Source: Gaeumannomyces sp. JS-464
Taxonomy: Eukaryota; Ascomycota; Sordariomycetes; Magnaporthales; Magnaporthaceae
Reading direction: 5' to 3'
Length of the DNA: 64,000 nt
Assembly: GCA_002197995.1 (NCBI GenBank)
Contig: NGZR01000007.1
Coordinates: 1,942,399-2,006,398, forward strand
In this document: positions 34,257 through 46,485 of the stretch, piece by piece
Layout of the letters: every line of letters begins with the position of its first letter
Numbering within the stretch: the stretch's first letter is position 1
The notes under the pieces: model-generated
The model's input: only the letters and a program-made list of their open reading frames with translations
Databases searched by the model: none
Told to the model about the DNA's origin: nothing
Program-made: the position numbers and the translations under genes

Positions 34257-34338
34257 AATGGTAGCAATTCGGAAAACCTAAGCGACCGACGCTTGTAATC
34301 GCGAAAATATCACATTTCCCAATTTTCCGAAGGTTCGA

Positions 34339-34582
34339 CCAGCTTAAAGCGCGACGATTTTCTCCTCCCCGGCCTTAGCTTAAAGCGACGCCGGCATTTA
34401 CGTCTTAACCAGCTTAAAGCGCGCGGGACGCTTTAACTACCGCTTTCCCCAAAAATTTAACCAGTTTAAAGCGCGACGATTTTCCCCCTAATTTTTTAAT
34501 CGGCTTTAGCTTAAGGCGACGCTGATTTTTACGTTTTAACTAGCTTAAGGCGCGAGGAACGCTTTACTTTACTTTTTATCCC
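34339..34582 (+). repeat. Two tandem 122-bp leader repeats in element B
   Basis: Units at 34339-34460 and 34461-34582. Each contains two copies of CCAGCTTAAAGCGCG-like motifs around a CGACGATTTTC segment. They lie between the primer site and gag. Confidence 0.8.
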
Positions 34583-34691
34583 TTTTACGTTAGGCTTTAA
34601 ACGGGCGAAAATTTTAAATTTTTTGTTTTTTACCTACCTACCTACCTAATTTAATCGGCTGTTATTTCGCCATTACCCAGCCATAAAAAAC

Positions 34692-37520
34692 ACCATGGCG
34701 GACCCTTTTTCGCCCGAGGATCACTTTTAAAATTAAGGCAAAAAGGCGCTTATGCCCGGCGTAATGCTTAAATCCTTTTTATTTAAAAATAGCAGCTTTG
34801 CACCACATAAAGTTATTACCGATTTGTTATATAATGATAGTGTGCAAATGGAACGAGCTAAACGCGCTAAGCCAATTGGCGCATTAGTTTTCCCTTCCGC
34901 TTAAAGCATTAAAGTGCCAACTAAAGCACCCGTTACTGCTTACACCTTTGCCTTTTTTTCCGTTTCCAATCCGCACTCGGAAAAGATCGATTTTAGCTAT
35001 TAACCTTAACTAACGCGCTTATAACCCTTTAAACCGGATCGCAAAGCAGCTTTTTAAGCTTTAACGGAAAGTGACGAGTACTAACGCGTTATTGGCAAAA
35101 ACGAAAGCCACCGCTTTAAATTTAACAGTAATACCATCCGTCGTATGGAAATATAAATTTAAAAGCAAAATAACCGATTTTATCGAGCTTTTCATCGGTT
35201 TAACGAATTTCGAAAAAGCTAACGCTAATTTTAAAAAAGTTAACGCTAATTTTAAAAAACTTAAAACGAGTAAACTCGGACTTTTAAACATATTATAACC
35301 AAATTGGGCAATATCGAAAACAGCTGCAAGCATTTTAAGCGTTTTAAATACGAGCGCTATTACAGTTTAAATGCTAATGGCAACCGTGCCCGTTAGCTTC
35401 CACCGGATTTAAGTAAAGCAAATCGCCGGCTTAGCGAAATCCGACGAAGCAGGCAACCGGCAATCGAGTTAAAAGCTAAAAACCTAATTATTATAAGCAG
35501 GCTTATTATAAAAGCCGATCGTAATTATGGCCGGATTTCTTATACAGCCACAACTAACCGAGGCCGTAATTTATAAGCCTTTTTTAATTTTAATTCGGAC
35601 TTTAGCGAGGATTAAAGCGGAACCCCGCTAAACTTCCAGCCTGCCCGGCAAATCGGGAAAAGTTAATATGCGGGTTAACCTTACCCATTCGAAACCGGTA
35701 AAGTCGAAGACTTGCTCCGTTAAAAAGCTTACCGACCTTTTCGAGTTACGCTTGCTAACACTTTTTAATAAAACCCGGCTTGTTACTTTAACAACCTTTA
35801 CGCTCCGAACCGCAAAAATCGCAACTAAAACAACCGTCGCCGATAAAACCAAAAAAAGGCCGACGATTTAGCGATCCGTGCTTAGCGCTAATAAACCGTC
35901 GATATTAATATATCGACCCGGCTTTAAAAAGATCGCTTCCTTTTTAAGCGAAAAATGATTGGCATTTTCGATTTTTACTAAAAAACCTAAAAAATTAAAG
36001 CATTTTTTTAATTTAAAATTAACAATTTTTATAAATGTTTACTCGTTTACGAAACGCATTAACATTTTCCGTAAAAACCTAAACACGGTTTAAAACGTTA
36101 ATTATTAGCTTTTTAACCTTTTTTAAACTTTATTAAAAAGATTAGCATTTATTTAATGGAGTAGTTAATTGGATCGCGATAAGCGTGCGGCTTTAAAAGC
36201 TTAAAGTTTTACGGCAGTTTTTACGGCTTTAAAGCGATAGTTCGCTTTAAATGCTGGTAAAGCTATTAAGCTTTTTACCGAAACGACTTTTAGCTTTCGT
36301 AATTTAGCTGTAAACGAGTTTGTTTTATACTAATTTATATTTAAAATGCTTCGTTACGTTAAAAGCATAAGCATTATTTAAAACAGCAATTAATACGGTA
36401 TTATAATCCAAATTTGGAACCGTTTAAATTTAAGCATCTAAACGAGGCTGCGAGCTTTTAAGCTTATAAAAACTCGCGCTAAGTATTTACGCTTTATTAA
36501 AAAAAATAACCTCGTTTTATTGCTATCGTTAAAAAGCATTATTTTAATGCGATTGTTAAAAAGCATAACTTTCGCTAAAAGGGTTATAACAACGATTACG
36601 CTGGCAAGCATAAGCATCGCGAAAATCGTAACTTTTATAAGAAATACCGAAATAACCGTTACCGGCACCGTTACAACTTTTATTAAAGTAACCGGTATAA
36701 CTTACACCGTTACGGATTTTATAAAAATTACCGCCGAAATGATCGGGATCGCGGCTATAAGCCCCGCGACGATTACAAACCTTGTAATAAGCGTAACGAG
36801 TATAAAGCTCGTAATAATCGCAAAAACGATTATAAGCGAGCTAATAAATACGGTAATCGCCGCGATAAAAACCGCGATAACCGCTAGCGAAACCGCATCC
36901 ACAACGTTAACGACGGTAACGCAAATGCAAAGGATTTTCCAAGCGTTTATAGCGATATTAACGATAACGATGCTAGCGAGGCCTTTTTAATCGATACAAA
37001 CGATATTTATGCTATCGATAACCGCTAAGTCGACTTATAAACCTGTAAACGTTACGGCATCGTTATACCCTTTCGCAATTTGCTTTTCGCTTATTTTACG
37101 GTTTATCCTAGCGAATTTATTTATTAAATTAACGAAAACCATACTCCTTACGTGTTTAAAAAAATTAACGTTGTAAAAAAAAACCATTAAAGTTAACGCC
37201 GAGGCAGTTTTTTTAAGCGGATACTTATATGCCAAAATAACGATCCGGCTTTTTATTAATGGCTAAAAAACTTAAATTTGTGCTAATTCCGGATTTGGCC
37301 GAAACTTCGTTACTAAAAACTTTTTTCGCGATTACGAACATAAGATTTTTAACGTTATAAACCTTAACGCACAGCTTATTCTTTCCGGCTAAAACTTTAA
37401 GCGACCTAAACGTGCTAACAAGTTCGCCCAAATCACGTTTTTTACTCCCGGATTTTCCTTTAACGGTAATCCCGGAATAATTTAGCAAACGGCTTACGCT
37501 TAAATTATAAACCAACTAAT
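34692..37520 (+). pseudogene. Element B gag region, heavily mutated
   Basis: The frame opens near 34694 with ATGGCGGACCC, but stops interrupt it throughout and no knuckle can be confirmed. An open stretch at 36520-36990 is a low-complexity Ile/Thr/Ala repeat and not a conserved domain. Confidence 0.4.
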
Positions 37521-38699
37521 AACCGGCATAATTTTTAAAATCGCCTTTTTAAACCTCGAAGTGCATTTATCGACTTTGCAACCGACTTAATTAACCTCCT
37601 TTCGGATTAATTTTACGTGCTTATTACAACAGTTAAAAAAGGCATAGCAATCGTACAAACAGTTAAATGCTTTAAGGTAGTGGTAATTCCGGCTTAACAA
37701 ATAGTAGCCATTCCGGTAACGTACTTCCCTTTCCCTAAAAAACGGAGTTTTTTGCTAAAAAGCGACCACTTTACCGTTTTTAATACCGTGGTTAACTATA
37801 AGATTAAACCCGTTTGCCTAGTTTATAATACGTCGGATTAACCCTTTTAACTAGCTAAAAATGCACGCATAGCCATTATTACGGAGCATACGAATTAAAT
37901 TTATTAAATGCTCGACTTTAAAACGGCTTTTAAAGCTGTTACGAGCGTAACCGCACTAACTACCGCGGCTTAAAGCTTTTAAGTTAAACACGGCGCTAAA
38001 TACGGCTTTGAAACCTTTTTAACCTTCCTCCCTTCGGCCGAAACCCCCACGATCGAAACCGCCACCGGCACCAGCCTTAGCAAAGAAAAGCAAATAACCT
38101 AAATAATGCAGTTAAACCATAAGTTTTAAAACCCTTTACGGTTAAATAACTAGGCACTATTTGCGGGTAAATGCTAAAGTTTAAAAAACCTACGGGCGAA
38201 ACGGGCGTGCTAACTAAAATCACTTTTTAACCAGGTTTACAACATAACACTGGGAGGAGCAAAAGCAGGAAAGCCTATAATGCTAAAAAAGTCGACCTTT
38301 TAAAACCTTAAAAACCAGGATCCCGGACCGAAAGTCGATATTAACTACGAAAACCTTATGCTTAACCTTTTAAAGTTTTTGCCTAAAGTGCTAAAAAAGC
38401 GCTTAGCGATTAAAGCTTTTAATAAAGCACTTTATATTTTAACGAAGGACAAAATGCACGTTTATAACGGCGACCTTACGAAAACGCGTATTTTTAAAAA
38501 CATTTATAAACGTGCCGATATTTAACGGGACCGTAACCTTATCGATATCCTTAAAAACGAGCAAATGAAAATCCCTTTTATAAAAAGGTGGCAAAATTAA
38601 AATGCTAAGCTATTTAATAAGCCCTATCCCGTAGCCCGCAAAAAGAAAAACGTTATTAACCAAACCTACGATAAGCTTAACGAATAAAAGCGATTGGAA

Positions 38700-41600
38700 C
38701 TAGTTAATCACGCTACTCCTTTTGCGTTTTTTTGCTTCGTCGTATGGCGCATAGTGCACGGCTAGCTTAAAAGCCGTATAATCGTTAATTTACGCCAACT
38801 TAACAAAATTACTATGCTAAACGCCTACCTTTTACCTTTTTAACAAAACGTAATTAAAGCTTTTAAAAGTAAAAAATACGCGATAGCCGTAAACGCAACG
38901 GCGTTTTTCTTTTAATTCCTTATGCACCCGAAACATCGAAACCGACTTACGATCGTAAACTACCGAGGTTTTAAACGCTTACGTATAGCTTTTATAGGAT
39001 ATCGGAATAGCCTTACCTACGTTTAAAGGTTTATGGATAACCTTTTCCGACCTTTTAAATCCTTTTACCGTTGCTTCGTTAACGATGTTATCATTTTTTC
39101 GGACAATTTTTAAAACCACCAACGTTATTTAAAAACGATTTTTAAAATGTTCGAAAATAAAAGTATCGCTATCTCCCTCGAAAAAAGCTTCGTCGGGTAT
39201 TTTAACGTTAAACTGCTTGGATTTTACGTCGACGCTTTGGGACTTTCCACTACGGAATTACGAATTTAAAGCTTTAAAAACTTAGCTTTTCCCAGCACGT
39301 TTAAATTTTTGGAAACGTACCTCGGCAGCACCGAATTCCTGCGCTTTATAATCCCTTATTACGCTAAAATCGCGAAGCTTTTGCAAAAGCGAAAAGTCCT
39401 GCTGCTAGCTAAAAGCCGGAAATAAGGTAAGGATAAAAAAGGTTAACGCCAGCACTACGCAAAAAGCACCGCTTTTGCGCTTACCTTTAACGAAATTAAA
39501 TCCTTTAAAGCACTTTAAAAGTTTATTTGCAAAAAAATGCGCTTGCACCACCACGACCTAAACCGTACGCTATATTTGCAAATCGACGGGAGCTTTAAAC
39601 GCGGCTTTGGAATTATAATGTTTCAAACTAAGCCGGAATACGTTTAAAAGCCGAAAACTGTAATCCCGTTAACAGTGGTCCAACCTATTATGTTTTTTAG
39701 CCGATGCTTAACGGCCCCCAAGCTTAATTACGAACTTTCGAAATTGGAAGTGGCCTGTTTAATTTAAGCTTACAAACGGCTTCGCACCGTTTTTTACTTT
39801 AATAATAAAAACCGCATCGTTATGCTTACGGATTACTTACTTGGCATCGTTAACAAGACCTGCTTTAATACTATTTTTACGGATCGGGCTAATTAACGCT
39901 TAATTAACGCTTTTATTTACTTTAGCGCTTACTTTTTAAACGTTTACCACGTGCTAAAACGCTTTAACCTCGTGCCCGACGCATTGTTCCGTTTCCCCGC
40001 AGTTATTGGAAACCTTAAAACCCGCGCTAAGCCCGACGAGCTTATACTGGACTTTCTTTAAAACAAAAGTCCTAACGATAACGATTAACACGACGTTAAG
40101 CACGTTTTACAAATAGCCGAGGCAGTTATGAAAAAGGATTTGCGCTTTTAGTTTATTAAGCATTATATCGAAAACCCCGTGTTTTACAAGCTAATCCGGG
40201 AACTCGCAACCCCTCGTCCCGGTAAAAAACCCCTTAAACACGAGGACGTGCTAAATGCTTTAAAGCCCGGGCACCTTTTCCGTATTATCGATAGCTTATT
40301 GTTATAAACAAAAATAACGACGGAGTTAAACGCTTAGTTTCCTTCCTTTTAGTAAAAACCTTTTTAAAAAAAGCCTATAATTATAAACACCATTTCGGCC
40401 GTTAAAAGATAATAAATGCATTTGCAAAAGTGCATTTCCGGTTTAAAAAACGCCAAATCAATTAGTATATTAAGCATTGCCACGTTTATAGCATAAACCA
40501 AATCGACAATTAAAAGCTTATTGGGTTTTTCCAACCTATTTAGGCCTTTACGGAGCCGATAAGCGTGCTAGCCATGGATTTTATTACGGCCTTATTTACG
40601 GTACCGTTAGCTAACACCCTTTAGCAGTTAAGCACTTACAACGCTTATAATGCCCTTTTAACGGTTATAAACAAAACCTTTAAACGAACCATTTTAATTT
40701 TAGCTACAACTTTTACGGCGCTAAACACTGGGCATCCCTTTTGCTGCGACACTTCCTAATAGCCGATTAGCCCTACCCCCGTGCTATTATTTTTAACAAA
40801 AATGCCAAATTTACCGGTACTTTTTGGAAAACCTTTTGGAAAGGCTTTAGCATTAAATTAGCTATAATAACAGCCTACCACCCCTAAGCTAATGGCCAAT
40901 CCGAAAGAAAAAACCAATTTGTGGAGCTGGCTTTACGCTTTTACGCTTAAAAGCATTCCAACAATTGGGTTAATATATTCCCAGCACTTTAATAAGATAT
41001 TAACAACTTTACCATATTAGCTATAAACTGTTCGCCGCACGAGTTTCTTTTCGGATTTAAACTTTTAAGCCTTGTTACTCGCTTAACCAACTCGAATCCC
41101 AAAGATACCCCTAATTTTTAATACGTTAGGGAGCATTTCCGACAAAAAGCTTAATACGTTATAAACCTTGCTACCTTCGAAATAAAAAGGATTTACGATA
41201 ATAAGCACCGCTATAAGGAGTTTAACGTTGGAAATTAAGTTTAGCTAAAAATGGGCACGGCCTATAAGCCGCGTGGTGGTATAACAAAATAGCAAAACGG
41301 CCTTTTTTCGTTAAAAGCTTTACATTATTAAAAAGAAAATTTCCCCGTTGGTTTACGAGCTGGACCTGCCTTGCAACGGCACCCGGATTTACCTTGTAAT
41401 TTCCATCCAGCATTTGCTTCGGTACAAAGCCGCTAACGACCTTTATTAACGTGTGCCGCCGCCGCCCGGACCGGTTAACTACGCTCCTAAAACCGACGAA
41501 TCCGACGACTTTAGCAACCCTAACGACCAGTCGTATAAGGTCGAACGCATTACTAATAAAAGGATTAAGCGTGGTGGTTCCGTGGAGTACTACGTGGTTT

Positions 41601-41700
41601 AAAAAGGTTACGGAAAGCACGAAGGCCAGTGGTTGCGGTTTTCGGATTTTAAGCACGCCCGTAAAGTCGTTAAAGCCTTCGAAAGGTTTTAGGAAACCCT
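38700..41700 (+). pseudogene. Element B pol with integrase and chromodomain
   Basis: The RT box is at about 38990-39110 (RFMDNLFRPFKSFYR, then F-V-N-D-V-I-I-F-S-D-N-F at 39075-39110; N replaces the first catalytic Asp). RNase H follows. Integrase is recognisable from about 40530 (LAMDFITALF) to 40920 (AYHPxANGQSERKNQ). A chromodomain-like segment lies at about 41535-41690 (SYKVERITNKRIKRGG .. GKHEGQWLRFSDFKHA). Such chromodomains steer integration to heterochromatin marked by histone H3 lysine-9 methylation. Not functional. Confidence 0.88.
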
Positions 41701-41908
41701 ACTCGCCTTATAGGGCAAGGCCAACGTTACCGGACCTTTCCTTATAGCCGACGACGGTGGATTAAAGGCGCCGGCACCGGCCAAACGCGGGCGAGGAAGA
41801 CCGCGGAAAAATGCGGCTTAATGGAAGCTTGGAACGCTTAAGGAGCGAAGATTTTTACCTGTACTATTAGCATTAAGGATAATGCCGTTTTTTTAAGGGG
41901 CCGGCACT

Positions 41909-42126
41909 TGTTACGGCTAGCAAGGCCTTTGTAAATAGCTGGAAGTGCGGGGCTTTTAAAAACCCGCAGCCTTTATTTTAAATAAGGACGAGCCTTACTA
42001 GCGGGCCCTTACAAAATTGGGGATATCCCAATTTTGTGCAGGCCGGGCCTTTTAGGCCTCCCTTTTTTTTGCAACAACAATTTACTTTACTGCTAACGTT
42101 TACTTGCCTGCTTAACAGCCCTAATA
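41909..42126 (+). repeat. Right LTR of element B
   Basis: Begins TGTTACGG and ends CTAATA. Same length as the left LTR, with all differences C/T or G/A. The internal hairpin is conserved at 42011-42037. Confidence 0.95.
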
Positions 42127-42883
42127 AGATTAAACATGGAAATTAAAAAGGGACTACGCAAAATTGATTTAAATGCTGACCAGACGACATCCCTGGTTGT
42201 TTTTGCGTCCATCTTTGCGTTACATTTCATTACGTTTCGGCATACCCAGGTAACCAGTGCACCCTGTTTAAAACAAACGCTAAACTAAGCCACCAAAGTG
42301 CGCCATCCCAACCTTGGTGCGGTAACATCCGAACGCGTGCAAACGCAGCAAACTTGGATTTTTGGCATTTAATTCTAGCGCTTCCAAATTGCCAGATTTA
42401 AATTTCGTTCCTCAAGGCTCTTTTGGGCGAACCGCTTGCGGTTTGCGTTTCCTGTGCGGAGGCATTATTACCCCACCATTCAGCAGCCAAAATTCGCCCT
42501 TCACGCTCCGCCTTTGGTGGGACCCACAAGCAGGAGCCGGAAGTGGCTTTTTGATAGCTAAAAACGGCACGCGACTATTTATTAAGCCAATGAAAAGCAT
42601 TTTATGAAATCCACATTAACTGGTGGAATCCCACTCGTCACTGTGGGTACTCCTCAAGTTAGCCTTTTTCGGCACGAGTAGCGGAAGCCCCAACCTTTTC
42701 CGCGGCCCGTCCTTTAAGGTTGGCTTATGGGTGCCTTAGGCACAAAATACCCCACCCCAAGCTCCACATCTGGCGGTCCTTAGCCCTTAAATGCCGCTGT
42801 TAATGTGCACCGCCGACTACATCATCTTCATCATCTTCTTCTTTCCTTACAGCCATACTAAATAAAACATGGCCTGACGCAAC
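42127..42883. other. Less-mutated spacer upstream of the JmjC pseudogene
   Basis: Base composition is closer to normal than in the flanking element. An 81-codon frame (42362-42607) has no motif. It may be the promoter and leader of the following gene; a CATCATCTTCATCATCTTC run precedes the start. Confidence 0.45.
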
Positions 42884-45794
42884 ATGGCTCCTGTTAATAA
42901 AATTCCCGCCGGCGATTTCGGCGACGACCTCCTCGTATTAAGCCTCGACCAAGCCCGGCAAGCCAATCAGTTCCGTGCATAAATCCGCCTTTGCGAAACC
43001 GACACGGAGAAATATGAACTCTGCGCGCAAACCCGAAACGACGTGCTTGAGCGGCATACTAAGGTGCAGCTTTTAATCGCTGCTTATAAGCATATCATAG
43101 TGGACGAGTGTGTCGGATACAAAGAATGGAAAGAGAAAAGAGGAGAAGGGCAAAGATTGCTAATTAAAACCAAAAAGGATGCAGTTAAGTGGGAGAGATT
43201 TGTCGATGTGGCGCGAGGTGGATTAAAGGTTAAGTCCAAATGTATCGGTCTTTTAAAAACGGTAAGCCGATATTGGGGCGCAAATTTTGTCCAGCACTAC
43301 CAATTGGCTTTCAAAGGGGTAAAATATTGCGAAATTACCAGCGCCGCAGCGCGGGAGGTTCGCGATTTGGACGAGGCTGTAACGAAGTTAAACAAATTGA
43401 TGCTGCGGCGGCATTTGGCCACCGGACGGGGACTGCGTCAACCGCGCGAAGTGGTTAACCCGATCGATCAGGCCGATTTAGTAAATCTAAAGGCCTGGTC
43501 GCACCGAGATTTATTCGATAAGGATAAAAACTCTTTTCCGTACCGGAAACTGGCTGCTGCCGATTTGCCTCCCGGCTTTGGCTTCGACAAATTTGGGCTT
43601 ATGGTGCGAAAGGAATTTGCCGTTTCGTTGCCCGCCGACACCGTTAAAACGGCAGCCGCGTTCGGTGCTAGTATTACTGGACGCTCGGGACCGAACGATA
43701 CTTGCAACGTCGGCGTGCCGGGGCTTAATCCCCCGCACGGCGCCAGCCCGGGGGATTCGAACTTCGGCCGTTTCGTTAAACAGGTCCTCGATACTGTCCT
43801 TGCATATAAGGAACTAAACGGGCCATCCGCCGCTAATGAAAGCAGTAAGGACGCTAGCTTTATAAAGCGTTATGCCGGCGCCGCCTATTCCTTTTTTCCG
43901 GGTCGCTCTTAATCGATAACACCTTTAAGCTTACCGCTAAAATCCCCTCCTTTCGCCGCCTTTGCCGCTGCCGGAGTCCTATCCGGGGATGCCCCACGGG
44001 ATTTGGCGGACATAAGCTTATTTGGCGATAGCGACGCCGACGATCGCCTGCACCCCGAACGATAAATCCTTCGCTTACGAGCCAGCGCCGATAAGTCGTG
44101 TGGTAAAGCAGCGGCAGAAAATGCTTAAAACGCGGGCCGCTAACACGCTACCAATGCTTTTACAGCACGACTTTAAACACGGAGTGGCAAGCCAGGCTAC
44201 CACGAAGCACCGCCGAAAAGGTCCAAACCACTCCGTTAGCCCGAGCTGCTCGGCACTACGCGTTTGCAAAAGCGATGTTATCCACCCAAAATATCATTAA
44301 CGTTATTAGCGTTTTTAAACGATGGACGGCGCCGCAATTGGGCAAATGCCTACATTTATGTTAACCGGCGTTTCTTTCCAGGAAATGTGTTATTCACATT
44401 TTAAAAAGTACATAAAGGCAGTTACCAGCATAAAGTCCTTTAAGTCATTTCCAAAGGCGGAGAAGGAGCTCCAAACGGCCGGCCTTAATGCAAGTAACAC
44501 TCCCCGGCGCCGGCGTGCCTTGCTTTCCGAACTTATCGATATTACCCCTTTAAAACGGCTCCGGTTTAATGATTAAAATACGCCCAGCCGTGGTAGTTTG
44601 CCGGCTACGTCGAGCTTAAACGGCCGGCTAAAACGTAATTTAATTCGCGACGAAGCCTATCGCTGGCAAGTGCTTAAGGATATGGAATCGACGGAATATA
44701 AGCCCAATTTTTAGGGGAGTTAAACGGACGAGTTGGTTTCCCAAATCCTGTCCAAAAGCAGGCCGCCTACGGGCGAAAATGCATACTTCCTAAACGGAAA
44801 GGAAGCAGCCCAACGTGCCGAGCTTGGATCGGTCGACGTGCCTATTTTCACGCAAGGCCAGCAGCGATTCCAGTGGAAGGGGAAGGACCGCCCAATTTCA
44901 CAGCTGTTTTATTATATGGAAAACTTTGGCCTCGATCGGACTGTGTCCGTTTAGGTGCCCTTTCGCAGTTCGCTTAAGGAGTTTTCGGAGCGTAAAACGC
45001 TTTTCCAAGTCCGAAACCGGTTTTTTAGCCAGGGGTTAATAAGCGACCCCTGGAACCTTTTCGACCTGCAGGGTTCATTGCTTTTAACCCTGCCGTCTTT
45101 TTTGGAAGGCGATAACTACTAACTTCTCCTCCGAGTTCGCGATGCCATTTTGATAGGCAACGACGCTTAAAAAATAGCAGCATCCGGAGAAGATTGGAAC
45201 ATATGGCGCAACGTCGTAAAATGGGCACTCCTATTTGAAAAAGGACATAACACGGCGCCGCATATGGACAGCCACGGCTATTTAACCTGGATTACGGTCC
45301 AAAAAGGAAACATTGGCTTTGGATAGGTGTTACGCCTAAATTAACAGGAAGAGGATGAATGGATAGCTAATCCGCATGGCTATACCGGGGGAAAATGGAA
45401 ATACGTCATTTTCTTACCGGGGCATACGGTGTTTTTCCCCTTAGGTACGATCCATTTCGTTTTTAGGGTACAAGGAGTACAAACATTTGCGCTGGGCGGC
45501 CACATCTTTTAATGGTTTGGTATTAAGCGGTGGCTTAAAATGGTTGTCGCTTAACTGAAAAATTCGGAAATTACTAACGAGGACATGGCGTCGAGTGCGT
45601 TAAAGCATGTTTAGGTCGTTAAGCGATTTGTTGCAAACAGGATTAAAGCTGGCCGGGTGGAAGAAATGGGCGGTCGAAATGCAGTCGCCAAACTGTCCGC
45701 CTTACTAAAGGTAAAAGGTTTACATATCACGTTTGCGACATGCGGGCTAATGATCGTTAGGATTTCGACAGCGTTGCTGGGGGCTCGCGTATAA
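42884..45794 (+). pseudogene. JmjC-domain protein, decayed by RIP
   Basis: Starts ATGGCTCCTGTTAAT. A long frame continues (with TAA at 42980 where Gln is expected) through an intact 289-codon stretch ending 43912, rich in charged helices. After a frame change near 44030 the reading is kept from about 44322 to 45794 with several Gln/Trp-type stops. The C-terminal part is a JmjC cupin: APHMDSHGYLTWITVQKGN gives the H-x-D iron ligands, and PGHTVFFPLGTIHFVFRVQG carries the second histidine, followed by GGHIF. JmjC proteins are Fe(II)/2-oxoglutarate oxygenases, many of them histone demethylases; fungi carry expanded, poorly studied groups of this type. The N-terminal half is unrecognised. Confidence 0.75.
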
Positions 45795-46223
45795 AAATGA
45801 GCAAACCCCGAACACCCTGCGTTAACAGGGGGTGTGTGCATAATCCCCTTTGGAATTTTCGTCGCTAATTATAAAGGGGACGCTCCAGATCTCGTTCATT
45901 CGATCCCTTGTTAACCTCCTAGGCGTTTGCTGCCGACATGTGCCCCAAAACGTTCCGCCTAAGTTTGAGCCATGGTACCGGGCCGCTTCGGAACTGGGCA
46001 GGGTCTTCCAGGCCTAGGGAATGTTTTCGGAAAATAGTCGGGGGAGAAAGCGTCTGCAAAGCTGCTACCGCGTGATACCTGGATGAACGGCCGTTGAGAG
46101 GATCCGGAGATCCGAATAGAAGGAGCAGGGTTCTAGCACTTCATAATACGTAACTAAGAATAAAAATCATACCTTCAGATTGCTTTAGGGACTGCAAGTT
46201 CCGCAGGACGATTTGGCATTTCA
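45795..46223. other. Transition from RIP block to GC-rich island
   Basis: No gene seen. Composition returns to normal over about 300 bp. Confidence 0.5.
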
Positions 46224-46331
46224 GGTAAGACGCCCCAAAGCACGCTCGAAGCCATGGAGTGCGCGCTTGTATAGGGCCTCGGCCTCGTCGAGCTGGCCTT
46301 GAGTTTTATAGAGGTTCCTTTTTGTCGAAAT
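46224..46331 (-). pseudogene. TPR repeat fragment
   Basis: About 35 codons reading KRNLYKTQGQLDEAEALYKR then ALHGFERALG, a kinesin-light-chain-type tetratricopeptide repeat as found in fungal NLR/STAND and TPR-CHAT proteins. It ends in a stop and has no start, so it is a fragment. Confidence 0.65.
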
Positions 46332-46485
46332 CCATGGCCAACTTAAGAACGATTTGATTAGGATAACACTAACGGGTTTCGTCTCTCCATCAAGAATATC
46401 TTTACATTCGCCAACCTCCTGTCAATTTCATAACCCTAGCCCGTCATGACATGATTACAAACCGAAAGGCCATTAGTCTTATTAC

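Larger units (their letters stand above)
34039..42126 (+). mobile_element. Ty3/gypsy chromovirus element B, full length, RIP-mutated
   Basis: 8088 bp between two 218-bp LTRs (34039-34256 and 41909-42126) that differ only by transitions. A primer-binding-like site (TGGTAGCAATTC..) follows the left LTR and AAGGGG purines precede the right one, so the element reads +. It carries gag, RT, RNase H, integrase and a C-terminal chromodomain. The flanking 5-mers (GATAC and AGATT) do not match, so no target duplication is recognised. Confidence 0.93.
25250..45840. other. RIP-mutated heterochromatin-like block, part 1
   Basis: Base use changes sharply here. TpA is very common and CpA/TpG are scarce, while CpG persists. 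Former reading frames are full of TAA/TAG where Gln or Trp codons are expected. This is the footprint of repeat-induced point mutation (C to T at CpA). Listed mobile elements account for most of it. 25250-26724 and 29036-29313 hold only decayed AT-rich DNA with nothing I can identify. Confidence 0.9.

Noticed and set aside
36520..36990. 156-codon Ile/Thr/Ala-rich frame in element B
   Set aside because: Low-complexity repeat created by RIP in the gag region, not an independent gene.
34034..42131. Target-site duplication of element B
   Set aside because: The adjacent 5-mers GATAC and AGATT do not match, even allowing RIP changes, so none is claimed.
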